A stretch of 27,704 bases of DNA, from the NCBI RefSeq assembly GCF_018373095.1, contig NZ_JAHAHT010000013.1, positions 1 to 27,704 on the forward strand, in the 5' to 3' direction. How positions within the stretch are numbered: the stretch's first letter is position 1; the number at the start of each line of letters is the position of its first letter. This DNA is from Haemophilus parahaemolyticus (lineage in GTDB: Bacteria; Pseudomonadota; Gammaproteobacteria; Enterobacterales; Pasteurellaceae). The notes under the pieces were generated by a model that made no database searches, was not told the DNA's origin, and saw nothing but the letters and a program-made list of their open reading frames with translations. Below are positions 1 through 8,238 of this stretch, piece after piece. Made by a program: the position numbers and the translations under genes.

Positions 1-28
1 AAAAAACATGTAGTATTAAGGAAACAAT

Positions 29-1810
29 ATGATCCGACTCACCCCCACTCAACTTTCTCAAAAGCTAGATTTCATCACAGAATATAAAAAAGCCAAAAAC
101 GCCGCTGATGGTTCGAAAATGGATGCTAATGCGAACGTGACCCAAAAAAACATTGCGACAATGGAACAAGAGTTGATGAAAGATTTTTTCGTGCAGATCA
201 ACCGTGCCAAAGTGAGCCAGAAAATTGCAGAACTCTTTGGACAAGCAATGGCAGATGAGTATCTTCGCCAAATTGAAGCCCACGAGATTTATGTTCACGA
301 TGAAACTAGCCTTAAGCCTTATTGCGTATCGGTGACGATGTACCCATTTTTGCGGGAAGGCTTAACCAAACTGGGCGGGGAGTCTCAAGCACCGAAACAT
401 TTAGCCTCATTTTGCGGTTCGTTTATTAACTTTGTGTTTGCCGTGAGTTCGCAATTTGCTGGAGCAGTTGCAACAGTCGAATTTCTGACCTATTTCGACT
501 ATTTCGCCCGCAAAGATTTTGGTGAAAATTACCTAGAAACACACCGCTTGGAGGTAGAAAATCACTTGCAACAAGTGGTTTATAGCATTAATCAGCCTGC
601 AGCAGCACGCGGTTATCAAAGCGTATTCTGGAACATTTCGATTTACGATCGCTTCTATTTTGAGGCGATGTTCAGCGATTTTGTCTTCCCCGACTTTGAA
701 CGTCCGAATTGGGCAACCACTGCTAAACTACAACGTTTCTTTATGAAATGGTTTAACCAAGAACGCACCAAGGCGATTTTAACTTTCCCCGTGGTCACCG
801 CAGCAATGTTGACTGAAAATAGCAAATGCAAAGACAATGAATTTGCCGATCAAATGGCGGAAGAACTCTCGCAAGGCAATGCCTTCTTTATTTATCAATC
901 AGATAACCCCGATTCGCTTGCCTCTTGCTGTCGCTTACGCAATGAAATTGCAGATCACACTTTCTCTTATTCACTTGGTGCAGGCGGTGTGGCGACAGGG
1001 TCGATTAATGTGATTACGCTGAATATGAATCGTTTAGTGCAAGATGGGCGGGATTTGGCGACAGAAGTGCGTAAGATCCACCAATATCAAGTTGCCTATC
1101 GCAAACTAATGGACGAGTACTTAGCTGCAGGTATGCTACCTGTTTACGATGCGGGATTTATCTCGCTCGACAAGCAATTCCTCACCATTGGCATAAATGG
1201 AATGGTGGAAGCGGCTGAATCGCAAGGCTTAACTGTGGGATATAATCCAGACTATGCGGAATTTGTGCAAAGCCGCTTAAAAGTGATTTTTGAAGCAAAT
1301 CAACAAGCCGCTAAAATCTATGGTGTGAAATTCAACACCGAATTTGTGCCAGCGGAGAATTTAGGCGTAAAAAATGCGAAATGGGATAAAGCGGACGGCT
1401 ATTTTGTGCCACGAGAGTGCTACAACTCCTACTTTTATGTGGTGGAAGATGAGCAAATTAACGCCCTCGATAAATTCTTGCTGCACGGCAAAGAATTCAT
1501 CGAATGGCTTGATGGCGGCTCTGCCTTGCATTTGAATTTAGATGAAGCCTTAACCCAAACAGGCTACCGTACAATGCTCGACATTGCAGCTAAAACAGGC
1601 TGCAACTACTTCTGCATTAACGTGAAAATCACCATCTGCAACACCTGTGCTCACATCGACAAACGCACCTTGCAATGCTGTCCAGAATGTGGCTCGAAAG
1701 ACATCGATTACGGCACACGTGTGATTGGCTACTTAAAACGGGTTTCTGCCTTCAGTTCTGCCCGCCAAAAAGAACATAGTTTGCGGTTCTATCACCGAGA
1801 AGCGGCGTAA
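29..1810 (+). CDS. nrdD: Anaerobic (class III) ribonucleoside-triphosphate reductase, short form without ATP-cone
   Basis: The 593-residue protein reduces ribonucleotides to deoxyribonucleotides without oxygen, using a glycyl radical installed by the radical-SAM activase NrdG. Near the C-terminus are two zinc-binding pairs, C537/C540 and C551/C554, followed by the radical loop RVIGYL with Gly567. Candidate active-site cysteines are C129 (SFCGSF) and C300/C301 (SCCRLR). The E. coli-type enzyme is about 710 residues and starts with an ATP-cone regulatory domain. Here an in-frame TAA at 17-19 closes the frame just before the ATG, so that domain is absent, not missed. AAGGAAA at 18-24 is a good ribosome site. 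No nrdG lies downstream; the next gene is convergent and only 23 bases away, and I see no terminator in that gap. The family is certain; the subtype and its reductant are not. Confidence 0.93.
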   Translation: MIRLTPTQLSQKLDFITEYKKAKNAADGSKMDANANVTQKNIATMEQELMKDFFVQINRAKVSQKIAELFGQAMADEYLRQIEAHEIYVHDETSLKPYCVSVTMYPFLREGLTKLGGESQAPKHLASFCGSFINFVFAVSSQFAGAVATVEFLTYFDYFARKDFGENYLETHRLEVENHLQQVVYSINQPAAARGYQSVFWNISIYDRFYFEAMFSDFVFPDFERPNWATTAKLQRFFMKWFNQERTKAILTFPVVTAAMLTENSKCKDNEFADQMAEELSQGNAFFIYQSDNPDSLASCCRLRNEIADHTFSYSLGAGGVATGSINVITLNMNRLVQDGRDLATEVRKIHQYQVAYRKLMDEYLAAGMLPVYDAGFISLDKQFLTIGINGMVEAAESQGLTVGYNPDYAEFVQSRLKVIFEANQQAAKIYGVKFNTEFVPAENLGVKNAKWDKADGYFVPRECYNSYFYVVEDEQINALDKFLLHGKEFIEWLDGGSALHLNLDEALTQTGYRTMLDIAAKTGCNYFCINVKITICNTCAHIDKRTLQCCPECGSKDIDYGTRVIGYLKRVSAFSSARQKEHSLRFYHREAA

Positions 1811-1833
1811 AGGTATAGAATGAATTATTTACT

Positions 1834-2721
1834 TTATTTCCGATATTGGCTTGGTGTGATGCCATAAGCGGTTTTAAATGCTTTACTAAAATGCGCTTCT
1901 GATTGATAGCCAATTTCTAATGCCACTTCTAGTACACTTTTTGGGGTTTGTTTAAGCAAATAAGCCCCTTGTTGCAAGCGAATTTGATTGAGAAATTTCT
2001 TCGGTGGCATTTGCATTTTTTGTTGAAACACGCGGCAAAAATTTGCACGAGACATTGATGCCAGCTCAGCTAAGAGCTCAATATTCCACTCTGCTTGCGG
2101 AGCATTCAATATGTTAATCAATACGCGACTAAGCCGTTTATCCTCAAAAGCTGCTAACAAGCCTGATTCTATCCACCCCATCTGTAATGCGTGGCGTAAA
2201 ATATAGATGAAAAGCACGTTTGCCAATGCATCAATGACTAGTTTTGAACCTTGATTTGTCTCATTTGCCTCTTTAAGAAAAAGTTGAAGTAGTGGCTTAA
2301 CAGGTGTTTTAGGTAAGTGAAAGTGCAAATAATCAGGCAAGGCATCGATTAAAAGTGCCTCTTTTTGATATAAAAATATCCCGCAGAACATTTTGAGATC
2401 AGGTGATTTTTTCCCAATGCGGCGAAGTTCAAATAAACCTTGGGAGGTGGTAATAGTGGTCAATTTTGCGGAAACTTTTGCAGAACTTTGCATTCTGTGC
2501 GGGCAGTTTTTAGGTAAGAAAAAGAGATCGCCTGCTTGTAGATGAAAGGTTTTGTCCGCTAATGTTAGCCAGCATTCGCCTTGCTCAATAATATGAAAAA
2601 TGCCCTCATCTTGGGCGGTATTCACTGGATGCTCAATTTGCCAATCGCCTTGAAATAAGCAACGAATATTAATTTTGCCTTGCACTTGGGCAAGCTGAGT
2701 AAGTTTATCTAAATAGTCCAT
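1834..2721 (-). CDS. AraC-family transcriptional regulator with N-terminal cupin, RclR-like
   Basis: The C-terminal ~100 residues form a typical AraC/XylS double helix-turn-helix, with LAELASMSRANFCRVF as the first unit and EVALEIGYQSEAHFSKAF as the second, ending ITPSQYRK. The N-terminal half is a cupin-like sensor domain. Its opening (MDYLDKL, then C21LFQGDWQ) resembles the hypochlorous-acid sensor RclR of E. coli, including a cysteine at position 21. Other N-terminal cysteines are C50 and C73. I see no counterpart of the second RclR sensor cysteine near residue 89. I chose the ATG at 2721 because it matches the family N-terminus; an in-frame ATG at 2805 would add 28 residues and run into the neighbour's promoter. 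It is divergent from the CMD-family gene, which it probably controls. The sensed signal is inference. Confidence 0.85.
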   Translation of the reverse strand: MDYLDKLTQLAQVQGKINIRCLFQGDWQIEHPVNTAQDEGIFHIIEQGECWLTLADKTFHLQAGDLFFLPKNCPHRMQSSAKVSAKLTTITTSQGLFELRRIGKKSPDLKMFCGIFLYQKEALLIDALPDYLHFHLPKTPVKPLLQLFLKEANETNQGSKLVIDALANVLFIYILRHALQMGWIESGLLAAFEDKRLSRVLINILNAPQAEWNIELLAELASMSRANFCRVFQQKMQMPPKKFLNQIRLQQGAYLLKQTPKSVLEVALEIGYQSEAHFSKAFKTAYGITPSQYRK

Positions 2722-2734
2722 AATAAATTTGCAC

Positions 2735-2763
2735 TTTGAGATTTTTACCAAAATGTTTGAGAT
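2735..2763 (+). promoter_or_regulatory. Direct-repeat operator candidate (two TTTGAGAT, 21 bp apart)
   Basis: TTTGAGAT occurs at 2735-2742 and again at 2756-2763, an exact 8-bp direct repeat offset by 21 bp, which is two helical turns. AraC-family proteins typically bind such direct repeats just upstream of the -35 region. The pair lies between the divergent regulator and CMD gene. Assignment to the neighbouring regulator is inference. Confidence 0.5.
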
Positions 2764-2766
2764 GAT

Positions 2767-2799
2767 TTGACAAGTATAATAGCTTATTTTTCTTATAAT
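2767..2799 (+). promoter_or_regulatory. Candidate promoter of the CMD-family gene, abnormal spacing
   Basis: A consensus -35 TTGACA lies at 2767-2772 and a consensus -10 TATAAT at 2794-2799, but the 21-bp spacer is too long for normal sigma-70 recognition. A second TATAAT sits at 2775-2780. Poor spacing together with the upstream direct repeats suggests an activator-dependent promoter. The start codon follows at 2848. Confidence 0.45.
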
Positions 2800-2847
2800 G
2801 CACACATCGGTTAAACATACATCATCATAAATTTAAGGAGAAATATT

Positions 2848-3189
2848 ATGTTTGCAGATTGGAAAAATGCGGTAGCACACGTTAAAAAATCTTTCGGTGG
2901 CTTAGGTAAAAAATATCCAAAAATGTTACAAGCTTATCAAGCATTAGGCGCAGCTGCAGCAGAGGGCAATGTGTTAGATCCAAAAACACGCGAATTGATT
3001 GCCTTAGCTGTGGCGGTAACTACACGTTGTGAAAGCTGCATCGGCGTACACGCAGAAGAAGCTGTTCGTGCTGGAGCAACAGAAGATGAAGTGGCAGCAG
3101 CACTTGCAGTGTCTATCGCATTAAATGCAGGGGCAGCTTACACCTATTCATTACGTGCATTGGAAGCATATAACGTACAAAAAGGTTAA
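2848..3189 (+). CDS. Carboxymuconolactone decarboxylase-family (AhpD-like) protein
   Basis: A 113-residue all-helical protein of the CMD fold. It carries the AhpD-type redox motif CxxCxxxH (C61, C64, H68), the active site of alkylhydroperoxidase-like members, followed by EEAVRAGATEDEV, which is typical of the family. Members with this motif generally act as small thiol peroxidases or thiol-disulfide partners. The protocatechuate-pathway decarboxylases lack the motif, so degradation of aromatics is unlikely here. AAGGAG at 2835-2840 is a strong ribosome site. The gene stands alone, divergent from an RclR-like regulator, which fits an inducible response to oxidants or electrophiles. The precise substrate cannot be read from sequence. 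Confidence 0.88.
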   Translation: MFADWKNAVAHVKKSFGGLGKKYPKMLQAYQALGAAAAEGNVLDPKTRELIALAVAVTTRCESCIGVHAEEAVRAGATEDEVAAALAVSIALNAGAAYTYSLRALEAYNVQKG

Positions 3190-3237
3190 TAAGCTTAACG
3201 TTGAGTTTAGAAATAACTTAGATAAGTAAAATAAATA

Positions 3238-3285
3238 GCATAGTAGACATTTAATTACTGATGGAACAAGTACTGTCTACTATGC
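3238..3285 (-). terminator. Long inverted repeat, probable terminator after parE
   Basis: Twelve-base arms at 3238-3249 (GCATAGTAGACA) and 3274-3285 (TGTCTACTATGC) pair perfectly across a 24-base loop. On the minus strand the stem is followed by TATTTATTTTAC, so it suits parE better than the convergent CMD gene. The long loop is unusual. Confidence 0.5.
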
Positions 3286-3318
3286 CAATAATTTAAAAAA
3301 ACCTTTAATCAATTTATA

Positions 3319-5232
3319 TCAAACATCCAACTTCGCTTCATTTCCATAATTGTGTAGCCACTGTTTACGATCTTCTGCTCGTTTTTTTGCAAGTAGCATA
3401 TCCATTGCCTCAATGGTGCTTTGCAAATTATCAGATTCGTCTTCATTACTATTCGCTAACGTAAGCTGGATTAAACGGCGTGTACTTGGATTCATAGTGG
3501 TTTCTCTCAGTTGGCTTGGGTTCATTTCGCCCAATCCTTTAAAGCGTTGCACATTTGGTTTGCCTTTTTTCTTCGCAAGGCGGGCTAAAATCGCCTCTTT
3601 TTCGGCTTCATCTAAGGCATAATGCACTTCATCTTTGCCAATATCAATGCGGTAAAGCGGTGGCATTGCGACATAAACGTGTCCATTTTTCACCAAACTT
3701 GGGAAGTGGCGTAAGAATAACGCACAAAGTAAAGTTGCGATATGTAAGCCGTCCGAGTCCGCATCAGCGAGAATACAGATTTTGCCATAACGTAGCTCTT
3801 CTAAATTATCGCTATCTGGATCCATCCCAATGGCAATTGCAATATTGTGCACTTCTTGCGAAGCCAATACTTGATCAGATGAAACCTCCCACGTATTCAA
3901 AATTTTCCCACGTAATGGTAAAATCGCTTGGTAATCTTTATCGCGAGCTGATTTTGCAGACCCTCCTGCCGAGTCCCCTTCCACAAGGAAAAGTTCGGTT
4001 TGGCTTAAATCTTGAGAGATACAATCCGCTAATTTTCCTGGTAAAGCAGGTCCATTAACCAATTTTTTACGCACTACTTTTTTCGCCGCACGCAAACGTG
4101 CCTGAGCTGAGCTAATTGCCATTTCAGCAATCTGTTTCCCCACTTGCACATTTTGATTTAGCCATAAACTAAATGCATCTTTAAGCGTGCTTTCTACGTA
4201 GCTTGAGGCTTGGCGAGAAGAGAGGCGTTCTTTCGTCTGTCCTGCAAATTGTGGCTCTTGAATTTTAAGTGAGAGAACGTAAGCACAACGGTGCCAAACA
4301 TCGTCCGCGGTTAATTTCACGCTTTTCGGCAATAAATTATGGATTTCGCAAAATTCTGCCATCGCTTTTAACAAACCATTACGCAGACCATTAACGTGCG
4401 TACCACCTTGAGAAGTTGGGATTAAATTTACGTAACTTTCTGCTAATAATTCTCCTTCTGGCAGCCAAGTTAATGCCCAACTTACCGCTTCGGTTTCATC
4501 TACCACATCGCCAATGAACGGCGGATTTGGCAGACATTCATAACCGTCTAAAGCTTCATTTAAATAGTCTGAAAGCCCATCTTCGTAATACCAAGTCTCC
4601 TCGGTTTTATTGATGTGATCTTTAAAATTGATGGTCAATTTCGGGCAAAGCACTGCTTTGGCTTTAAGCAAATGGCGTAAACGGCTGACCGAAAAATTCG
4701 GCGAATCAAAATATTTTGGGTTTGGATAAAAACGAACGATCGTGCCCGTTTGGCGTTTGGGGCAAGTGCCCACAACTTTTAAATCTTCGACTTTCACGCC
4801 GTTTTCAAACGCAATGGTATACACTTCGCCGTTACGTTTGATACTGATTTCGACACGCTGTGAAAGGGCATTTACTACTGAAATCCCTACTCCGTGCAAA
4901 CCGCCTGAGAATGTATAATTTTTATTTGAAAACTTACCACCTGCGTGTAGCTTAGTCAAAATTAATTCCACGCCAGAAATTTTTTCGGTTGAGTGAATAT
5001 CCACTGGCATACCGCGCCCATTATCAATCACTTCAAGCGAATTATCTTTGTGTAAAATCACATCAATTTTAGAAGCATAACCCGCAAGAGCTTCGTCCAC
5101 GCTATTATCAATCACCTCTTGCCCTAAGTGGTTAGGGCGAGTAGTATCGGTATACATCCCAGGACGCATCTGGACAGGCTCAAGATCCTTTAATACCGTG
5201 ATTTCATCCGCATCATAACGTTTCTCTGCCAT
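3319..5232 (-). CDS. parE: DNA topoisomerase IV subunit B
   Basis: This is the ATPase subunit of topoisomerase IV, which with ParC unlinks daughter chromosomes and relaxes supercoils. At 637 residues it is close to E. coli ParE (630). The GHKL ATP site is visible: VIDNSVDEAL around residues 40-49, DNGRGMP at 70-76 and the lid GGLHGVG at 110-116. The TOPRIM domain has EGDSAGG starting at Glu418 and the metal-binding DADSDG at 490-495. The C-terminal QRFKGLGEMNP motif is also present. The length excludes the ~800-residue GyrB. parC is not adjacent. The ribosome site before the ATG is weak. A terminator-like hairpin separates it from lpxK upstream, so it is probably transcribed from its own promoter in the short gap. 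Confidence 0.96.
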   Translation of the reverse strand: MAEKRYDADEITVLKDLEPVQMRPGMYTDTTRPNHLGQEVIDNSVDEALAGYASKIDVILHKDNSLEVIDNGRGMPVDIHSTEKISGVELILTKLHAGGKFSNKNYTFSGGLHGVGISVVNALSQRVEISIKRNGEVYTIAFENGVKVEDLKVVGTCPKRQTGTIVRFYPNPKYFDSPNFSVSRLRHLLKAKAVLCPKLTINFKDHINKTEETWYYEDGLSDYLNEALDGYECLPNPPFIGDVVDETEAVSWALTWLPEGELLAESYVNLIPTSQGGTHVNGLRNGLLKAMAEFCEIHNLLPKSVKLTADDVWHRCAYVLSLKIQEPQFAGQTKERLSSRQASSYVESTLKDAFSLWLNQNVQVGKQIAEMAISSAQARLRAAKKVVRKKLVNGPALPGKLADCISQDLSQTELFLVEGDSAGGSAKSARDKDYQAILPLRGKILNTWEVSSDQVLASQEVHNIAIAIGMDPDSDNLEELRYGKICILADADSDGLHIATLLCALFLRHFPSLVKNGHVYVAMPPLYRIDIGKDEVHYALDEAEKEAILARLAKKKGKPNVQRFKGLGEMNPSQLRETTMNPSTRRLIQLTLANSNEDESDNLQSTIEAMDMLLAKKRAEDRKQWLHNYGNEAKLDV

Positions 5233-5268
5233 ACTTCTTTTCTCTATTTTTCTGCTATAAATGGAAAT

Positions 5269-5302
5269 AAAGCCAGTATTTTACACGGAAATAACTGGCT
5301 TT
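5269..5302 (-). terminator. Terminator-like hairpin after lpxK
   Basis: AAAGCCAGT at 5269-5277 pairs perfectly with ACTGGCTTT at 5294-5302 across a 16-base loop. It sits just beyond the lpxK stop and before parE; the minus-strand tail is only moderately T-rich (ATTTCCATTT). Confidence 0.55.
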
Positions 5303-5309
5303 TCTATTT

Positions 5310-6308
5310 TTAGATAAAATTATTCGTGGATTCTTTTTTTATTAGTGTTAATACCATCTTAACCAAACAAGCGGTCGATTTTTCGGAAAATCTTGCAGAA
5401 ACAGGCACATACCACCAATTTTCTTGGGCGAAGGCTTTGCATTTTACGGCATCTTTTTCGGTCATCAGAAGCGGGAGATTTTGACTGAGCTTTGGCACAA
5501 TCATTTCAGCGGTAAAGGCTTGGTGATCGGCAAAGCTAAATGTATCGGCAAGTGGAATGCTAAGCCCTTTGAGCATATTAAAGAAACGAGGTGGGTAGCC
5601 AATGCCAGCAAGAGCGTAAACAGGCTGGGTAAATTCATTCAATTTACGTTTTTCGCCTGTTTTGAGGTTAATCGCAAAATCGGGTTCGAGGTGCATTGCG
5701 TGTTCACCTGCATTTGCATTTTTCCCGTTACAAATGACCGCTTGCACCTGCTTTAATCTGCTTGGTAGTTCGCGTAACCCGCCTGCTGGGAGCAGAAATC
5801 CATTACCAAATCGGCGTTCTCCATCAACAACCACCCATTCCATATCTCGCTCAAGAGCGTAATGTTGCAAACCGTCGTCAGTGACGATCAAATCAAGCTC
5901 AAACTGGCTTAACAGCAGTTCAATACTTTGCTGTCGGTTTGGTGAAATTGCTACAGGTGCGTGGGTACGTTGTGCGATTAGCACGGGTTCATCACCCATC
6001 AATTTGGGATTGCTTTCTGGCGTAACCAGCTGCGGATAAACCTTATTTTCCCCACCATAACCACGAGAAATCACGCCTACTTTCACACCTTTTTTCTGCA
6101 GTTGCTCTACTAGCCAAATCACAAGCGGGGTTTTGCCGTTCCCTCCCACAGAAATATTGCCAATCACCAAAACAGGCACAGGCGAGCGGTAGGATTTGAG
6201 GATTTTTTTGCGATAAAGGGCAATGCGGATTTGGCTAATCAACCAAAAGAGCAACGAAAATGGGGCGAGTAGCCAAGTGATAATTGAGGTTTTTTGCCAG
6301 AGTTTCAT
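5310..6308 (-). CDS. lpxK: Tetraacyldisaccharide 4'-kinase (lipid A biosynthesis)
   Basis: LpxK phosphorylates the 4' position of the lipid A disaccharide at the inner face of the cytoplasmic membrane, giving lipid IVA. The protein has an N-terminal hydrophobic anchor (about residues 10-28), then the family's variant Walker A, ISVGGNGKTP, with GGNGKT at 55-60. Later motifs include VISRGYGG and VTDDGLQH. I chose the ATG at 6308 (332 residues), which matches the usual LpxK N-terminus. A GTG at 6350 would add 14 residues and has no well-spaced ribosome site. The gene lies 57 bases after ilvM in the same direction, so it may be read from the ilv promoter; in many gamma-proteobacteria it follows msbA instead. 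An uptake signal lies inside its 3' end. Confidence 0.95.
   Translation of the reverse strand: MKLWQKTSIITWLLAPFSLLFWLISQIRIALYRKKILKSYRSPVPVLVIGNISVGGNGKTPLVIWLVEQLQKKGVKVGVISRGYGGENKVYPQLVTPESNPKLMGDEPVLIAQRTHAPVAISPNRQQSIELLLSQFELDLIVTDDGLQHYALERDMEWVVVDGERRFGNGFLLPAGGLRELPSRLKQVQAVICNGKNANAGEHAMHLEPDFAINLKTGEKRKLNEFTQPVYALAGIGYPPRFFNMLKGLSIPLADTFSFADHQAFTAEMIVPKLSQNLPLLMTEKDAVKCKAFAQENWWYVPVSARFSEKSTACLVKMVLTLIKKESTNNFI
5367..5376 (+). repeat. DNA uptake signal sequence (ACAAGCGGTC)
   Basis: A full 10-base Actinobacillus-type uptake signal within the end of lpxK, followed by a T-run and TTGCAG, which resembles the extended signal seen elsewhere in the window. Confidence 0.8.
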
Positions 6309-6365
6309 TTTGTGTTTATGAAATAAGAGTGGTCTGGGCGTGTTGAACACACCCCGACAATGCGA

Positions 6366-6587
6366 TTAGCTAGTAATCTTTGTTACATCAAACAACTTTT
6401 CTAATTGTGTAGTCAGCAATGAAATTGCTCGGGTACTTTGAAGTTTAAGATTAAGCGTTAGTGTCTGTTCACTTTTTTGAGCGTTTAAATCCAACACTTC
6501 AAAGCCACGGTGACGTACTACACGAAGCAGGCGTTCTAATGTTTCAGGGCGAGCATTCGCTTCAATGGTTAAATTATATTGCTGCAT
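6366..6587 (-). CDS. ilvM: Acetolactate synthase isozyme II small (regulatory) subunit
   Basis: A 73-residue ACT-domain protein beginning MQQYNLTIEA. PETLERLLRVVRHRGFEV is nearly the E. coli IlvM sequence, and the rest fits the beta-alpha-beta-beta-alpha-beta ACT fold. It supports activity of the IlvG catalytic subunit; isozyme II is classically insensitive to valine. The start at 6587 lies one base after the ilvG stop (TAA A ATG), and the ribosome site GAGGAAG is inside the end of ilvG, so the two are translationally coupled. A longer reading from 6623 would overlap ilvG and does not resemble the family. It is slightly shorter than E. coli IlvM (87), lacking only the C-terminal tail. Confidence 0.92.
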   Translation of the reverse strand: MQQYNLTIEANARPETLERLLRVVRHRGFEVLDLNAQKSEQTLTLNLKLQSTRAISLLTTQLEKLFDVTKITS

Positions 6588-6588
6588 T

Positions 6589-8238
6589 TTATTCTTCCTC
6601 CAACATATCGGTGTTGCAAGCACCTGGTGGCACTAACGGCCAAACGTTGCTCTCTTCTGGAATGCATACTTGCAGTAAATATGCTCCTTCAGCGTTTAAC
6701 AAGCGGTCTAATGCACCAGAAACTTCGCTGGCTTTTTCAATGCGTTCAGCAGGAATACCAAAAGCATTAGCAAGCATGACGAAATCAGGGTTATCGTCTA
6801 AAATCGTTTCGCTATGGCGTGCTTTGAAGAAGAGTGATTGCCATTGTCGAACCATGCCCAAACGTTGGTTATCAAGCAACAACATTTTGATTGGTAATTG
6901 ACCACGTTTAATCGAGCCAAGCTCTTGAATGTTCATCATAAATGAGCCATCACCAGTGATTAAAATCACAGGATCCCGTGGTCGAGCTTTTGCTACACCA
7001 ACTGCTGCAGGCAAACCAAAGCCCATCGTGCCAAAGCCTGCTGAAGTGATGTAATTTTCAGGTGCAAAGTGGCGGATATGTTGAGCTGACCACATTTGGT
7101 GTTGTCCTACATCGGTGGTAATGACAGCATTTTCCGATTTGCGTTCAGAAAGGGTGTTCAATAATGCGTAAGGATCAATATCGCCTTCGCCAGCGTTGTC
7201 GTTGTAGTCAAAATCGTGGGCAGATTTGAGTGCTTGCACACGCCCACGCCATTCATCAATATCAAGCGGATGAGCCAAAATATTGACCGCTTCTGCCATA
7301 TCGCCTTTGAGTGCTACGTGAGCTTGACGAAGCTTGTTGATTTCAGCCGCATCAATATCAATATGGATCACTTTTGCATGCGGGGCGAAGGTGTCTAATT
7401 TGCCCGTCACTCGGTCGTCGAAACGTGCACCGCAGGCGATCAATAGATCGCACTCTTGTACGGCATAGTTTGCAGCTTTTGTGCCGTGCATCCCGATCAT
7501 TCCCATATAAAGTGGATGATGAGGTGGGATCGTGCCAAGTCCTTTAAGGGTTGAAACAGACGGAATATTTGCAACTTCAATGAAATTTCTAACCGCTTGT
7601 ACAGCTGTTGCCATCCCTACCCCACCGCCAACATAAAGCACGGGTTTCTTCGCATTAGCGAGCATGGCTTTTGCTTCAGTTAATGCAGTTGGATCTTGCG
7701 GAGGAGCAGGATCTTTTGGGTAAACGATCGGTTTAAGCGAAGTTTCTGCTACTTGCACATCTTTTGGAATATCAATTAACACGGGGCCAGGTCTGCCACT
7801 TTGAGCGATTTTAAATGCTTGAGCAATAATTTCTGGTAGTTCATCAATATTTTGCACAATAAAGCTGTGTTTCGTGCAAGCGAGCGAAAGCCCTAATACA
7901 TCTGCTTCTTGGAAAGCATCTGTCCCGATAAGAGGATTAGCGACTTGCCCTGTAATAGCAACCACAGGAATAGAATCAGCAAACGCATCACCTAAACCTG
8001 TTACTAAATTGGTTGCTCCTGGTCCAGAGGTAGCGATACAAACCCCCACTTTGCCTGTTGAGCGTGCATAACCAATGGCTGCCATGGCTGCCCCTTGTTC
8101 GTTACGGCAAAGAAGATGATCTAATCCTGAATCATAAATTGCATCATAAGTTGGCATAATTGCCCCGCCAGGGTAACCAAAAAGATGCGTTACTTGATGT
8201 GCTTTCAAACACTCAATCACTAAATTTGCGCCGTTCAT
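6589..8238 (-). CDS. ilvG: Acetolactate synthase isozyme II large (catalytic) subunit
   Basis: IlvG condenses pyruvate with pyruvate or 2-ketobutyrate in the shared first step of valine, leucine and isoleucine synthesis, using thiamine diphosphate (TPP), FAD and magnesium. At 549 residues it matches E. coli AHAS II (548) closely throughout. Catalytic Glu47 lies in CRNEQGAAM. The TPP/Mg motif begins GDGS at 429-432 and ends near LLLDN at 453-457. F109 (DAFQ) and W466 (RQWQ) correspond to residues that favour 2-ketobutyrate in AHAS II. The frame is intact, unlike the frameshifted ilvG of E. coli K-12. It is first in an ilvG-ilvM(-lpxK) unit. The ilvE, ilvD and ilvA genes that usually follow are not here. 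An uptake signal is embedded at each end of the coding sequence. Confidence 0.96.
   Translation of the reverse strand: MNGANLVIECLKAHQVTHLFGYPGGAIMPTYDAIYDSGLDHLLCRNEQGAAMAAIGYARSTGKVGVCIATSGPGATNLVTGLGDAFADSIPVVAITGQVANPLIGTDAFQEADVLGLSLACTKHSFIVQNIDELPEIIAQAFKIAQSGRPGPVLIDIPKDVQVAETSLKPIVYPKDPAPPQDPTALTEAKAMLANAKKPVLYVGGGVGMATAVQAVRNFIEVANIPSVSTLKGLGTIPPHHPLYMGMIGMHGTKAANYAVQECDLLIACGARFDDRVTGKLDTFAPHAKVIHIDIDAAEINKLRQAHVALKGDMAEAVNILAHPLDIDEWRGRVQALKSAHDFDYNDNAGEGDIDPYALLNTLSERKSENAVITTDVGQHQMWSAQHIRHFAPENYITSAGFGTMGFGLPAAVGVAKARPRDPVILITGDGSFMMNIQELGSIKRGQLPIKMLLLDNQRLGMVRQWQSLFFKARHSETILDDNPDFVMLANAFGIPAERIEKASEVSGALDRLLNAEGAYLLQVCIPEESNVWPLVPPGACNTDMLEEE
6699..6708 (+). repeat. DNA uptake signal sequence (ACAAGCGGTC)
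   Basis: A full 10-base Actinobacillus-type uptake signal inside the 3' part of ilvG. Confidence 0.75.
7591..7600 (-). repeat. DNA uptake signal sequence (ACAAGCGGTT)
   Basis: The reverse complement reads ACAAGCGGTT, a nine-base Actinobacillus-type core plus T, inside ilvG. Confidence 0.65.
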
